From positions 1,798,001 through 1,862,000 of the forward strand of contig NZ_JASZYU010000001.1 of assembly GCF_030316825.1 (NCBI RefSeq): DNA of 64,000 nucleotides, read 5' to 3'. This stretch comes from Variovorax fucosicus (GTDB lineage: Bacteria > Pseudomonadota > Gammaproteobacteria > Burkholderiales > Burkholderiaceae_C). The translations under genes and the position numbers were made by a program. Under the pieces are notes generated by a model that had not been told where the DNA came from, did no database searches, and saw nothing but the letters and a program-made list of their open reading frames with translations. This document shows, piece after piece, positions 1 through 8,498 of the stretch; the first letter of the stretch is position 1; each line of letters begins with the position of its first letter.

Positions 1-89
1 CGCTAAAGGGAATTCACGTCGGACGAGTCTGACAGGAGGCGCGCACTCACTCGCGCAAACTTGAGTCGTTCTCACTTCCCGAATACCTA

Positions 90-716
90 ATGTCGACCTT
101 TCGTGATCGTTTTTGTTCCTCTTTTTTCGCGCGACGCGCATCGGCCGCGGCCGTCGTGGTGCTTTCGGCGGCCGGCCTGTCCGCCTGCAAATCCGATATC
201 GCTTTTCCGGCCGATGCCGATATCGCGCAGGCGCTGCAGGCCAACTTCGAGCAGGACGCCAACAACGCCAAGGCACGCGAGCTGGTTCAGACGCTGGGTG
301 GCGAGAAGGGACAACTCGATTACAAGGTGCGCCGGGTGATCTACCGTCAAGGCGCATTCGAGGCGCAGTACGACGTGAGCCTGCGCATGGCCCGCAGCGG
401 CGCCGAGAGCCTGCAAAAGCTCTACGCCACGATGATCCCCAAGGAAGAGGCCGCGAAGCTGCCCGAGCAGACGCTGGCGTCTTACGAGAAGTGGCTCGGC
501 GACAGCGCGCAGGCCCTGGAGAAAACCAACCCGCCGCAGGCCACGGCGCTGCGCGACACGCTGCGCAAGCTCGGCGAGTGCTATCGCGACACCAAGGCGA
601 ATGACAGCGTGGCACTGATGGACGGGCTCGGTGCGCTGATCTCGCCCGCGCGCGACGGCTGGTACGCCGACAAGCTGCAGTCGCCCCAGGCGCAGTTGCG
701 CTGCCTGCCGGTGTAG
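90..716 (+). CDS. Predicted lipoprotein, unknown function
   Basis: A 208-residue protein with a basic N-region (Arg5, Arg7, Arg15-16), a hydrophobic stretch at about residues 17-30 and a lipobox LSAC with the lipidation cysteine at Cys33. It should therefore be a lipid-anchored periplasmic protein. The mature part is soluble-looking and helix-rich and holds two further cysteines, one in GECYRD and one four residues from the C-terminus, which could form a disulfide. I recognise no domain. The ATG at 90 is the start that keeps a complete signal peptide. The gene converges with the Lrp-type gene 45 nt downstream, so it appears to be a separate unit. Function is unknown; only the export prediction is firm. 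Confidence 0.8.
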   Translation: MSTFRDRFCSSFFARRASAAAVVVLSAAGLSACKSDIAFPADADIAQALQANFEQDANNAKARELVQTLGGEKGQLDYKVRRVIYRQGAFEAQYDVSLRMARSGAESLQKLYATMIPKEEAAKLPEQTLASYEKWLGDSAQALEKTNPPQATALRDTLRKLGECYRDTKANDSVALMDGLGALISPARDGWYADKLQSPQAQLRCLPV

Positions 717-761
717 TTCAGCAGCGCCGGCTTGCCGCTCGCGAACCGAGGGCGGCGAAGG

Positions 762-1223
762 CTATCCGCTGTGAGGAACCGTGCTGCGTCGGTCGATCTT
801 TCGACTGAGCACCATGGAGGTGTGGGTCTGGTGGATGCCGTCGATCTGACCCAGCTGATCGAGCAACTCGTCCAGCTGTTCGGGCGTGCCGCAGCGCAGA
901 AGGACCATGTAGTCGAACTGACCGCTCACGGCCCAGACCTCCTCCACCTCGGGCAGGCGCTCGAGCGCCGCGATGACCGCGGGGGCGCTTTTGGCGTTGA
1001 CGCTGAGCCCGCAGAACGCGCGAACCGCAGCGCGTTCGAGTCGCTGGCCGAGGCGAACCCCGTAACCCGCGACGATGCCCTCACGCTCCAGCCGGGCGAT
1101 GCGCGCGACCACCGTGGTTCTGGCGATTCCCAGCTTGCGCGCCAGGTTGGCCGCCGGCTCGCGGGCGTTGGCCTGCAGCAAGCTCAGAAGGTGCTGATCG
1201 AGGTCATCAAGTCGTGAGTCCAT
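762..1223 (-). CDS. Lrp/AsnC-family transcriptional regulator
   Basis: A 153-residue Lrp/AsnC regulator. It has an N-terminal winged helix-turn-helix at about residues 1-60 (LDDLDQHLLSLLQANAR, then LARKLGIARTTVVARIARL) and a C-terminal RAM ligand-binding domain of the usual size. I chose the ATG at 1223 (MDSRLDDLDQ), which fits family alignments; an in-frame TTG lies at 1238. It is transcribed away from the saccharopine-dehydrogenase-like gene at 1411, the classical arrangement for an Lrp-type regulator controlling a neighbouring amino-acid catabolic gene and itself. A lysine-related amino acid is a reasonable guess at the effector because of that neighbour, but the sequence does not show it. 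Confidence 0.9.
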   Translation of the reverse strand: MDSRLDDLDQHLLSLLQANAREPAANLARKLGIARTTVVARIARLEREGIVAGYGVRLGQRLERAAVRAFCGLSVNAKSAPAVIAALERLPEVEEVWAVSGQFDYMVLLRCGTPEQLDELLDQLGQIDGIHQTHTSMVLSRKIDRRSTVPHSG

Positions 1224-1300
1224 GGGGGAACCTTGCAAAACTCAGCGATTGTGGCGTGGCCTGACCGGCGAGGCCCGTGGTCGCAAGTGACCAACGCCCG

Positions 1301-1313
1301 CGTCAGACTGACG
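1301..1313. promoter_or_regulatory. Small perfect dyad in the lrp-like/SDH intergenic region
   Basis: CGTCAG-A-CTGACG is a perfect 6-1-6 inverted repeat in the 187-nt divergent region between the Lrp-type gene and the dehydrogenase gene. Its position suits an operator for the adjacent regulator. Lrp-family sites are usually short degenerate dyads, so this is only a candidate. The rest of the region shows nothing else clear except the AGGAG ribosome-binding site before the dehydrogenase start. Confidence 0.35.
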
Positions 1314-1410
1314 AACCCCCTCGCTCTTTCGACGATCTGCTCTCTACCATCTGCCAGCACTCGCTCCTACAGTTTCTCCAGCGGGCAAACATGCTCACAG
1401 GAGAAATGAA

Positions 1411-2547
1411 ATGACGAAGCTGCAGATCAAGAATGTTCTGGTTCTGGGTGCTGGCAAGGTTGGCAGCACGGTGGCGGACATGATCGCCGAGTACCACCGC
1501 TTGCCGGTCACGCTTGCCGATGTGAAACCGGGCCGCGCCACCGAAAGCGACGCGCTGGTTCGCAGGATCGCGCTCGACGTCGAAAGCGCGCAGGACCTAG
1601 GCGCGGCGCTCTCGGCCCATTCGGTCGTGATCAACTGCCTGCCCTTCTACCTCGCGCAGCGCGTGGCGACCGAGGCTGCAAGGTGCGGCGTCCACTACTT
1701 CGACCTCACCGAAGACGTGGCGGCGACGAGGGCCATCCGCGCGATATCGAAGGACGCGACTTCGATCCTCATGCCGCAGTGCGGCCTGGCGCCCGGCGTG
1801 ATCGGCATGCTCGGCGGCTACCTGGCCGGCCGCTTCGACGAGCTCTACGACCTGCGGCTGCGCGTCGGCGCCCTCACGCGCAATGCGACGAACAGCCTGC
1901 GCTACAACTTCACATGGAGCATCGACGGCGTCATCAACGAGTACTGCAACCCGTGCGATGCCATCGTCAACGGCCAGCTCGTGTCGGTGCAGCCGATGGA
2001 AGGGCATGAGACCTTCACGCTCGACGCGGAGGCGTTCGAAGCCTTCAACACGTCGGGCGGCCTGGGCACGCTGTGCGAGACCCTGAAGGGGAAGGTCAGA
2101 AACCTCGACTACAAGACCATCCGCTATCCGGGCCACCGCGCCGCGATGAACTTCCTGCTGCACGACCTGCGCCTGATCGAGCGCCGCGACCTGCTGCGCC
2201 AGGTGCTCGAGCATGCCGTGCCGCACAGCCGTGAAGACGTCGTGATCCTGTTTGCCTCGGCGTCCGGCCTGCGCGATGGCCGCTTCGAACAGGAGACGCG
2301 CGTAGGGCGCGTGTTCGGTGCGCCGCTGCGCGGGAAGGACCGCACGGCGATCGAACTCACCACCGCGGCTGGCGTCGTCGGCGTGTTCGAGCTGCTGCAG
2401 CAGGGGAAGCTTCCGCCGCGCGGCTTCGTCGGCCAGGAGCAGGCCCCGCTCGAGCAGTTCCTCGCGACCCGGGTCGGCCACTACTACAAGGGCCTCGGCG
2501 TCTCGCCCTCCGCCAGCGCGCCCCAGAGTGAACTCGCACATGCCTGA
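1411..2547 (+). CDS. Saccharopine dehydrogenase-like NAD(P)-dependent oxidoreductase
   Basis: A 378-residue member of the saccharopine dehydrogenase / lysine 6-dehydrogenase superfamily. A Rossmann nucleotide-binding motif GAGKVGS lies at about residues 13-19, followed by the substrate domain with the typical CGLAPGVIGMLGGY segment and a C-terminal Rossmann return. The length (lysine 6-dehydrogenases are about 385 residues) and lack of an extra domain favour a lysine- or opine-type amino-acid dehydrogenase rather than the bifunctional enzyme. An AGGAG site sits at a good distance from the ATG at 1411. The divergent Lrp-type regulator suggests amino-acid-inducible expression. Lysine 6-dehydrogenation is the most economical proposal, but substrate specificity cannot be read from the sequence. 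Confidence 0.8.
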   Translation: MTKLQIKNVLVLGAGKVGSTVADMIAEYHRLPVTLADVKPGRATESDALVRRIALDVESAQDLGAALSAHSVVINCLPFYLAQRVATEAARCGVHYFDLTEDVAATRAIRAISKDATSILMPQCGLAPGVIGMLGGYLAGRFDELYDLRLRVGALTRNATNSLRYNFTWSIDGVINEYCNPCDAIVNGQLVSVQPMEGHETFTLDAEAFEAFNTSGGLGTLCETLKGKVRNLDYKTIRYPGHRAAMNFLLHDLRLIERRDLLRQVLEHAVPHSREDVVILFASASGLRDGRFEQETRVGRVFGAPLRGKDRTAIELTTAAGVVGVFELLQQGKLPPRGFVGQEQAPLEQFLATRVGHYYKGLGVSPSASAPQSELAHA

Positions 2548-2562
2548 AGAAGGCCCCCGGGG

Positions 2563-2994
2563 TCAAGCCTGCCAGCTTTGCGCCAGCAGCAGCCTCACAT
2601 CCTCCAGTTGTTCCGCCGTCAATTCATGGACAGAGCGCAAGTCCGGCGGGTTGGGAAATGCGGCATCGGCAAAGGCGGTTCGACCGATATGAACCTCGGC
2701 GGCGTACCGCGGGATGGCATGGAAGTGCGGATTCGGATCGACCATCATCAGCGCGAGGTAGTTGAACTTCAGCGCGGGTGCGATTCGACGCACGGCTCGC
2801 TCGAAGTCGCCGATCACCTGCGGCAGCTCCGCGCCTTCCTCAGGAGTCAAGTCTCCCAGGCTGGTGCACCCGGACTTCGCGGCGATGACCGTGCAACCCA
2901 GCGTGACCTGCCCCGGCCTGACCATCACCACCCAATGAACATACTCCTTGATGACGGAGTCTGGATAGCCGAAGCGCTGCAGGGTGGCGTTCAT
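2563..2994 (-). CDS. HIT-family protein (histidine-triad nucleotide hydrolase-like)
   Basis: A 143-residue HIT-superfamily protein. The core NYLALMMVDPNPHFHAIPRY resembles the active-site strand of the family, but the triad is shortened: the HxHxHxx pattern is reduced to HFHAIPR. Enzymes of this superfamily hydrolyse or transfer nucleotidyl groups. The ATG overlaps the stop of the upstream FAH-family gene by 4 nt (ATGA), so the two are translationally coupled and this is the last gene of the long minus-strand nicotinate operon. Whether the reduced triad leaves it active is unclear, and a specific link to nicotinate metabolism is not shown beyond position. Confidence 0.8.
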   Translation of the reverse strand: MNATLQRFGYPDSVIKEYVHWVVMVRPGQVTLGCTVIAAKSGCTSLGDLTPEEGAELPQVIGDFERAVRRIAPALKFNYLALMMVDPNPHFHAIPRYAAEVHIGRTAFADAAFPNPPDLRSVHELTAEQLEDVRLLLAQSWQA

Positions 2995-4205
2995 GGGGTT
3001 CGCGTCGGCGCCCCACCCTGCAGCAGCCCGCGCCCGGCCAGGTTGCGCATCAGCGCACCGATGCCGAAGTTCCAGCGCGCGGCCTGCTGCGAATGCACCA
3101 CGCGGTTGACCAGCGCGCCGAGTTCGGGGGCGCTGACGCTGACGCGGTCGCCCACCACATGTGTGAAGCCCTGCCCCGGGCCATGGCGATCCTGCGTGGG
3201 CGCGAACATGGTGCCGAGGAACAGCATCAGGCCGTCGGGGTAGTCGTGCTGCGGGCCGATCGCCTGGCCCACCAGGTCGAGTGGGTCGCGGCTGATCTTG
3301 GCGAGCGAGCTCGAGCCTTCGAGTTCGAAGCCCTCGGGCCCGGTGACCTGCAGGCCGACCGTGATGCGGCGCACGTCATCGATGCCGAAGTGCTCGTCGA
3401 ACAGGCGGATGAAGGGGCCGATCGCACACGATGCGTTGTTGTCCTTGGCCTTGCCGAGCAGCAGCGCGCTGCGGCCTTCGAAGTCGCGCAGGTTCACGTC
3501 GTTGCCCAGCGCGGCGCCGCGGGTGTGGCCCTGGCTGTTGACGGCCAGCACGACTTCGGGCTCGGGGTTGTTCCAGACCGAGCCTTCGTGGATGCCGACA
3601 TCGGCGCCGGTGCCGACCGCCGCCAGCACAGGTGCCTTGGTGAAGATCTCGGCATCGGGGCCGATGCCGACCTCGAGGTACTGCGACCACACGCCCTGGG
3701 CGATCAGCACCTCCTTGACCTTCGCGGCTGCGGCCGAGCCCGGCACGATGCCGGCCAGGTTGTCGCCCAGCACGTCGGTCAGTCCGGCGCGGATCGATTC
3801 GGCCCTGGCCGCGTCGCCGCGCGCCTGCTCCTCGATCACGCGTTCGAGCAGGCTGGCGACGAAGGTCACGCCGCTGGCCTTGATGGCCTGCAGGTCGCAG
3901 GGCGCGAGCAGCCAGGGCTTCGAGGTGTCGCGCAGCGTCTCGTCGCTGTTGGCCAGCACCGCATCGAGTGCAGCAATGCGTGGGGCCGTGCCGTCACGCA
4001 GCGCCGTGCGGATGTGCGCCACGGGCGCGTCGAGTTCGAGCAACTGGCTCGCGGTTGGCGCGATGCGCGACAGGTCGTGCAGTTGGCCCTGGTGCACGGC
4101 CACCAGCACCGGGCCCACGTCGGGTTGCCAGAGGCGGCCGATCAGGGTTGCGCGATCGGCGTCGCGTGGCAGGGCATCTTGCGGGGTCAGGGTGGCGCTG
4201 GGCAT
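2991..4205 (-). CDS. Fumarylacetoacetate hydrolase-family protein
   Basis: A 404-residue protein of the FAH superfamily. The metal-binding signature EPEVVLAVN is followed by GAALGNDVNLRDFEGRS and the C-terminal half has the family fold. FAH members cleave C-C bonds or hydrate/dehydrate acidic oxo compounds; length and organisation resemble XylX-type 2-oxo-3-deoxy acid dehydratases more than the small mono-domain hydrolases. The ATG at 4205 (MPSATLTPQ) is preferred over an open extension into the spacer. The gene lies 46 nt after nicB and overlaps the HIT gene by 4 nt, so it belongs to the nicotinate operon. It may act on a dicarboxylic intermediate after ring opening; that is inference. Confidence 0.8.
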   Translation of the reverse strand: MPSATLTPQDALPRDADRATLIGRLWQPDVGPVLVAVHQGQLHDLSRIAPTASQLLELDAPVAHIRTALRDGTAPRIAALDAVLANSDETLRDTSKPWLLAPCDLQAIKASGVTFVASLLERVIEEQARGDAARAESIRAGLTDVLGDNLAGIVPGSAAAAKVKEVLIAQGVWSQYLEVGIGPDAEIFTKAPVLAAVGTGADVGIHEGSVWNNPEPEVVLAVNSQGHTRGAALGNDVNLRDFEGRSALLLGKAKDNNASCAIGPFIRLFDEHFGIDDVRRITVGLQVTGPEGFELEGSSSLAKISRDPLDLVGQAIGPQHDYPDGLMLFLGTMFAPTQDRHGPGQGFTHVVGDRVSVSAPELGALVNRVVHSQQAARWNFGIGALMRNLAGRGLLQGGAPTRTP

Positions 4206-4251
4206 GTCGTTGTGTCTCCGGGTTTCTTTGCCCGATGGTACCGGGATGCGC

Positions 4252-7200
4252 TCAGCGCGCCGCGCCGTGCGAAGCGCTTGCACGGACGCGCGCCACCTCC
4301 TGCGGCAGATCGCGCCATGGCGGCTGGCCGGGCGCGAAACGCGCGCGCATGTAGCCGGCGAGTTCGGCGATCTGCGCGTCGTCGAGTGCCTCGCGGAAGG
4401 CGGGCATGAAGCCGATGTCTTTGGTCGCCGGCTCGCGCACGCCGTCGAGGATGGTGCGCAGCAGGTTGTCGGGGCGGCGGCTGGTGAGGTTGCTGTTGAG
4501 CGCGAGCGGCGTGTTCACGCCGAGCAGCGTCGGGCCGTTGCCGTCGTGGTGGCAGCTCGCGCATGCGCTGTCGAACATGCGCTGCGCCGGGCCGAGCAGT
4601 TGGCCCTGGCGGCTGGCGGCCGTGGCAATCACCTGCTGCGCCTTTTCAGCAGCCTGCGCTTCGGTCGATTGCGGGTTGAAGCTGGCGAGATAGGCCGCCA
4701 TCGCGCGGATGTCCGCATCGGGCACTGCGCCGAGTTCGCGCACCACCTCTGCCATCGGGCCCGCGGCGATGCCGTGTTGCGGCGCATGGCCATTGCGCAG
4801 ATAGCGGTAGAGCGCGTCGGCGTTCCAGGGTACGGCCGAGGCCGAGCGCGCGGTGAGCGCGGGCGCTTCCCAGCCCTCGACCATCGCGCCCGTCAGATAC
4901 GCGCTGCCGCCCTGTTCGGCGCCGAGCGCATTGCGCGGCGTGTGGCAGGCGCCGCAGTGGCCGAGGCCGTTGACCAGGTAGGCACCGCGGTTCCATTCGG
5001 CCGTCTGCGTGGCCACGGGCTGGTACGGCGCCGGGTCGTGGAACATCGCGTTCCAGAAGCCCATGAGCGGGCGCACGCTGTACGGGAATTTCAGCTCGGC
5101 CGAAGGCGTTTCGGCGTGCACCGCGGGCTGCGCCATGAAGTACGCGTAGAGCGCGTTGAGGTCGTCGTCGCTGGTCTTGGCGAATGCGGTGTACGGGAAC
5201 GCCGGGTAGAGCCTGTGGCCGTCGCGCGAGACGCCTTCGCGCATCGCGCGCTGGAACGCGCTGAACGACCAGCGCCCGATGCCCGTCTCGGCATCGGGCG
5301 TGAGGTTGGTGGTGTAGAGCGTGCCGAACGGCGTTTCCATGGCACGGCCGCCCGCGTTGACGGCGCCGCCGGGTGCGGTGTGGCAGACGGCGCAGTCGCC
5401 GATGGCGGCAAGCACGCGGCCTCGTTCGATCGTGGCTTCGGTGTAGACCGGTGCGCTGAGCGCGACCGGCGCGATCGCGGGGCGCCAGCCAAGCAGGCCG
5501 GCGATGGCGCCGAGGCTGCCGAGCACAAAAGCCGTGGCCCAGGCCGTCTTGCTCCTTCCCCTCCCGGGGGAAGGCTGGGATGGGGGCACGACGGCGTCGC
5601 CATTCGACCGCTGCTCGCCCCCGCCCCCGCCCTCCCCCGGAGGGGGAGGGAGCCAATTCGGGTACAAGCCTGCACGAACCACCTCGGGCGTGAACGGCGG
5701 CGACCTAAACCGCACGCCGGTCGCATCGAAGATCGCATTGGCGATCGCCGCGGTGCCCGGCACCGATGACGACTCGCCCGCACCGAGCGCCGGCTCGCCG
5801 GGGCGGGGCATGTGCATCACCTCGATCACCGGCACTTCGCGGAAGCTGAGGATCGGGTAGCTGCCCCATTCGCGATTCACCACCACGCCGGCGGGCGGCA
5901 CGCCGGGCAACAGCCCGGCCTTGTGCGGCGCCTGGGGCGCGAACTGCACCTTCTCCTTCAGCGCCCGGCTGGTGGTCTGGATCACGTTGCCGTGGATCTG
6001 GTGCTCGACGCCGGCTGGGTTGATCAGCAGGCCTGCGTCGTGGCCGACGACCACGCGGCGCACATGCACTTCGCCGGTCTTCTGGTTGACCTCGACATCG
6101 GCCACCCAGGCGGCCCAGGCCGCGCCGAAGCCGGGCCACTTGCTGTGGATGTAGCGCGCGTAGGCCACGCCCTGGCCGAACAGGATGTCGCCACCGGCAC
6201 CGAGCCCGCCGTCGGCGTTCTCCTGCGGGCCGGTGCGCATGCGCCAGCCGGCTTTCTGCGCGGTGGCGCGCAGCAGCTCGGCGGCGCGCGGGTCGGGCAG
6301 ATGCCGCAAGCGGAACTCGACCGGGTCGATGCCGGCAGCGGTGGCGAGCTCGTCCACATACGACTCGTGCGCGAACGAGCTGGGCAGCGCCGACACGCCG
6401 CGCAGCCACGAGGCGCGCACGATCGGCGCCATGTCGTTGACCTTGACGCGCAGGTTCTCGTACGCATAGGGCGGGCGCGCGGTGCGGTCGCCCATCTCGA
6501 AAGCCTGCGCCACCGGTTCGATGGTGCGCGTGAGCAGCAGCGCGAGCGTCGGCGCGCCGTTCGACGGGTACGAGGTTTCGAAGTCGTAGGCGGCCACGCT
6601 GCCGTCGGCCGCGAGCCCGCCGTTGACCTGCATCAGCTGCGCCGCGCCCTTGGGCTCCCAGGCGTGCTCCTGCTCGCGCGTGAGCTGCACGCGCACCGGC
6701 GCACCGACGGCCCGGGCCAGCAGCGCCGCGTCGGCCGCCACGTCGTCGGCGCCGTTGCGGCCATAGCAGCCGGCTGCTTCCATGCGCACGACTTCGATGG
6801 CCACATCGGGCAGCCCCATGAGGCGCGCGAGGTCGGCGCGCAACACGTGCGGATTCTGCGTGCCGGCCCACACCGTGAGCACCGTGCCCCCACGCTCACC
6901 CACTGCGTGGGGCTCGCCGCGCCAGTCGGCCAGGGCACAGGACGGCCCGATCGACGCATGCATCTGGTAGGGCCACACATACGTGCGCGGCATCGGCTGC
7001 GCTGCAGCGGCGAGCGCGGCGTCGACATCGCCCTCATCGACCAGCAGGCGCTGTGTCGACGGGTTGGCGCGGATCGCGCCTTCGAGGTCGTCGAGCGACG
7101 GCAGCCCGGGCCAGGGCTTCCAGCTCACGCGCAGTTCGCGCAGCGCCTGCTCCGCATGCTCCTCGCGCTCGGCCACGATGCCGACGAAATCACGGATCAC

Positions 7201-7992
7201 CACCACGGCGCGGATGCCGGGAATGTGCGCGATCGATGCCTGGTCGACCGCCTCCAGCGTGTTGCCGATGAACTCGCCGTGGTCAGCGCCCGCATAGGGC
7301 GGCCGCACCACGCGGCCGTGCAGCATGCCGGGCACGCGCATGTCGTGCACGAACACGGCATCGCCGGCCAGCTTGGCCGGAATGTCGATGCGCGGCACGC
7401 GCGTGCCGACCAGGCGGTAGTCGTCGGGATGCTTGAGCGGCGTGTCGGCGGCGAGCATCAGCAGGCCGCGCTGCCCTGCCAGCAGTTCAGCGAACGAGCG
7501 GCCGACCGCGGCATCGGCCCGCGCATGCACGCGGCCGTCGGTCACCGTGAGATCGGCCTCGGGAATGCCCAGCCATTCGGCCGCCTGCGCGATCAGCCAG
7601 CCGCGCGCCTGCGCCGCGGCGAGCCGCAACGGCGCGGCGTGCAACTGGATCGATGCGCTGGCAATGGTCGCGCCCTGGTTGGGCGCGCGCGCGGTGTCGC
7701 CCAGCACCACGCACAGCTGCGCGAGCGGCAGGTCGAGTTCCTCGGCCACGATCTGCGCCAGCGCAGTCTGCAGGCCGGTGCCGAGATCGACATGGCCGTT
7801 GAGCGCGGTCGCGCTGCCGTCGTCCCACAGCGCAAGCAGGACTTCGGGGCCCTCGGCCGGATTGCCGGAGACGAGTGCCGGCTGCCCCTGGGCCGGTGGC
7901 GGCGCGGGTGGTGTCTCGCGTACCACGACCAGCACGCCATCGGCCTCCAGAAAATCGGCCCGCGTGCGCGGTGCATCGGCGCGACGCGTCAC
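4252..7992 (-). CDS. nicB: Nicotinate dehydrogenase-type molybdenum hydroxylase large subunit with triheme cytochrome c tail
   Basis: A 1246-residue fusion. Residues 1 to about 770 form an aldehyde oxidase/xanthine dehydrogenase-type molybdopterin subunit of the isoquinoline/nicotinate oxidoreductase branch. A GC-rich hairpin repeat is translated in frame as a Pro/Gly linker at about 781-813. A transmembrane segment follows at about 815-840, then three haem c motifs: CAVCH (Cys867), CGACH (Cys1013) and CASCH (Cys1144). This is the architecture of Pseudomonas putida NicB, which with NicA hydroxylates nicotinate to 6-hydroxynicotinate and passes electrons to cytochromes. The start is a GTG overlapping the nicA stop (TTGTGA). 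The molybdenum domain lacks a signal peptide, so it should be cytoplasmic with the haems in the periplasm. Other N-heteroaromatic substrates are possible, but the neighbouring nicotinamidase, reductase and enamidase genes favour nicotinate. Confidence 0.88.
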   Translation of the reverse strand: MTRRADAPRTRADFLEADGVLVVVRETPPAPPPAQGQPALVSGNPAEGPEVLLALWDDGSATALNGHVDLGTGLQTALAQIVAEELDLPLAQLCVVLGDTARAPNQGATIASASIQLHAAPLRLAAAQARGWLIAQAAEWLGIPEADLTVTDGRVHARADAAVGRSFAELLAGQRGLLMLAADTPLKHPDDYRLVGTRVPRIDIPAKLAGDAVFVHDMRVPGMLHGRVVRPPYAGADHGEFIGNTLEAVDQASIAHIPGIRAVVVIRDFVGIVAEREEHAEQALRELRVSWKPWPGLPSLDDLEGAIRANPSTQRLLVDEGDVDAALAAAAQPMPRTYVWPYQMHASIGPSCALADWRGEPHAVGERGGTVLTVWAGTQNPHVLRADLARLMGLPDVAIEVVRMEAAGCYGRNGADDVAADAALLARAVGAPVRVQLTREQEHAWEPKGAAQLMQVNGGLAADGSVAAYDFETSYPSNGAPTLALLLTRTIEPVAQAFEMGDRTARPPYAYENLRVKVNDMAPIVRASWLRGVSALPSSFAHESYVDELATAAGIDPVEFRLRHLPDPRAAELLRATAQKAGWRMRTGPQENADGGLGAGGDILFGQGVAYARYIHSKWPGFGAAWAAWVADVEVNQKTGEVHVRRVVVGHDAGLLINPAGVEHQIHGNVIQTTSRALKEKVQFAPQAPHKAGLLPGVPPAGVVVNREWGSYPILSFREVPVIEVMHMPRPGEPALGAGESSSVPGTAAIANAIFDATGVRFRSPPFTPEVVRAGLYPNWLPPPPGEGGGGGEQRSNGDAVVPPSQPSPGRGRSKTAWATAFVLGSLGAIAGLLGWRPAIAPVALSAPVYTEATIERGRVLAAIGDCAVCHTAPGGAVNAGGRAMETPFGTLYTTNLTPDAETGIGRWSFSAFQRAMREGVSRDGHRLYPAFPYTAFAKTSDDDLNALYAYFMAQPAVHAETPSAELKFPYSVRPLMGFWNAMFHDPAPYQPVATQTAEWNRGAYLVNGLGHCGACHTPRNALGAEQGGSAYLTGAMVEGWEAPALTARSASAVPWNADALYRYLRNGHAPQHGIAAGPMAEVVRELGAVPDADIRAMAAYLASFNPQSTEAQAAEKAQQVIATAASRQGQLLGPAQRMFDSACASCHHDGNGPTLLGVNTPLALNSNLTSRRPDNLLRTILDGVREPATKDIGFMPAFREALDDAQIAELAGYMRARFAPGQPPWRDLPQEVARVRASASHGAAR
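5554..5650. repeat. GC-rich double-hairpin repeat embedded in nicB
   Basis: Two strong hairpins, CCTTCCCCTCCCGGGGGAAGG at 5554-5574 (21 nt) and a near-perfect C/G dyad at 5630-5650 built on CCCTCCCCCGG and its complement, flank a 55-nt middle. This is the layout of a two-headed REP-type intergenic element. Here it lies inside the nicB reading frame, between the molybdopterin domain and the membrane anchor, with the frame preserved. Confidence 0.8.
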
Positions 7993-8498
7993 AAGGGCTC
8001 GTCCTTGTCGGCGATGCGTTGCGCCGCGAGCTGCACCGCACGCAGGATTTCCACGTGCGTGCCACAACGGCACAGGTTGCCCGACAGCTCGGCACGGATG
8101 CGGTCCTCGCTCGGCCTGCGCTCGCGCGCCAGCAGCGCGGCGGCCTGCATCACCATGCCGTTGAGGCAATAGCCGCACTGGGCCGCCTGTGCATCCTCGA
8201 AGGCCTGCTGCACTGGGTGCCAGTCGTCGCGCGAGCCCAGCCCTTCCAGCGTGGTGATGCAGCGGCCTGCCACGCCGTGCGCCGGGATCACGCAGGATCG
8301 CGCGGCCACGCCGTCGACCCACACCGTGCACGCTCCGCACTGGCCGAGCCCGCAGCCGTACTTCGGGCCGTTGAGCCCGAGGTCGTTGCGCAGCAAATGC
8401 AGCAGCGAGGCCTCACGCGGGACAGCCAGCACCTGCGGCCGGCCGTTGACCTGCAGTTCGAGTCTCTGTGCGGCTTCAGCGCCGCAGGCTGCCGTCAC
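7989..8498 (-). CDS. nicA: Nicotinate dehydrogenase-type [2Fe-2S] subunit
   Basis: A 169-residue small subunit of the molybdenum hydroxylase family with two [2Fe-2S] sites. The plant-ferredoxin-type N-terminal domain has YGCGLGQCGACTV (Cys49, Cys54, Cys57) and RSC (Cys68). The C-terminal helical domain has QCGYCLNGM and NLCRCGTH. Such subunits shuttle electrons from the molybdopterin site of the large subunit to the haems. Size and motifs match NicA of Pseudomonas putida (about 157 residues). The start is a GTG at 8498 that lies 23 nt inside the end of the upstream binding-protein gene, and its stop overlaps the nicB start, so expression of the three is tightly coupled. No FAD subunit gene is present, as expected for the NicAB type. 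Confidence 0.9.
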   Translation of the reverse strand: MTAACGAEAAQRLELQVNGRPQVLAVPREASLLHLLRNDLGLNGPKYGCGLGQCGACTVWVDGVAARSCVIPAHGVAGRCITTLEGLGSRDDWHPVQQAFEDAQAAQCGYCLNGMVMQAAALLARERRPSEDRIRAELSGNLCRCGTHVEILRAVQLAAQRIADKDEPL

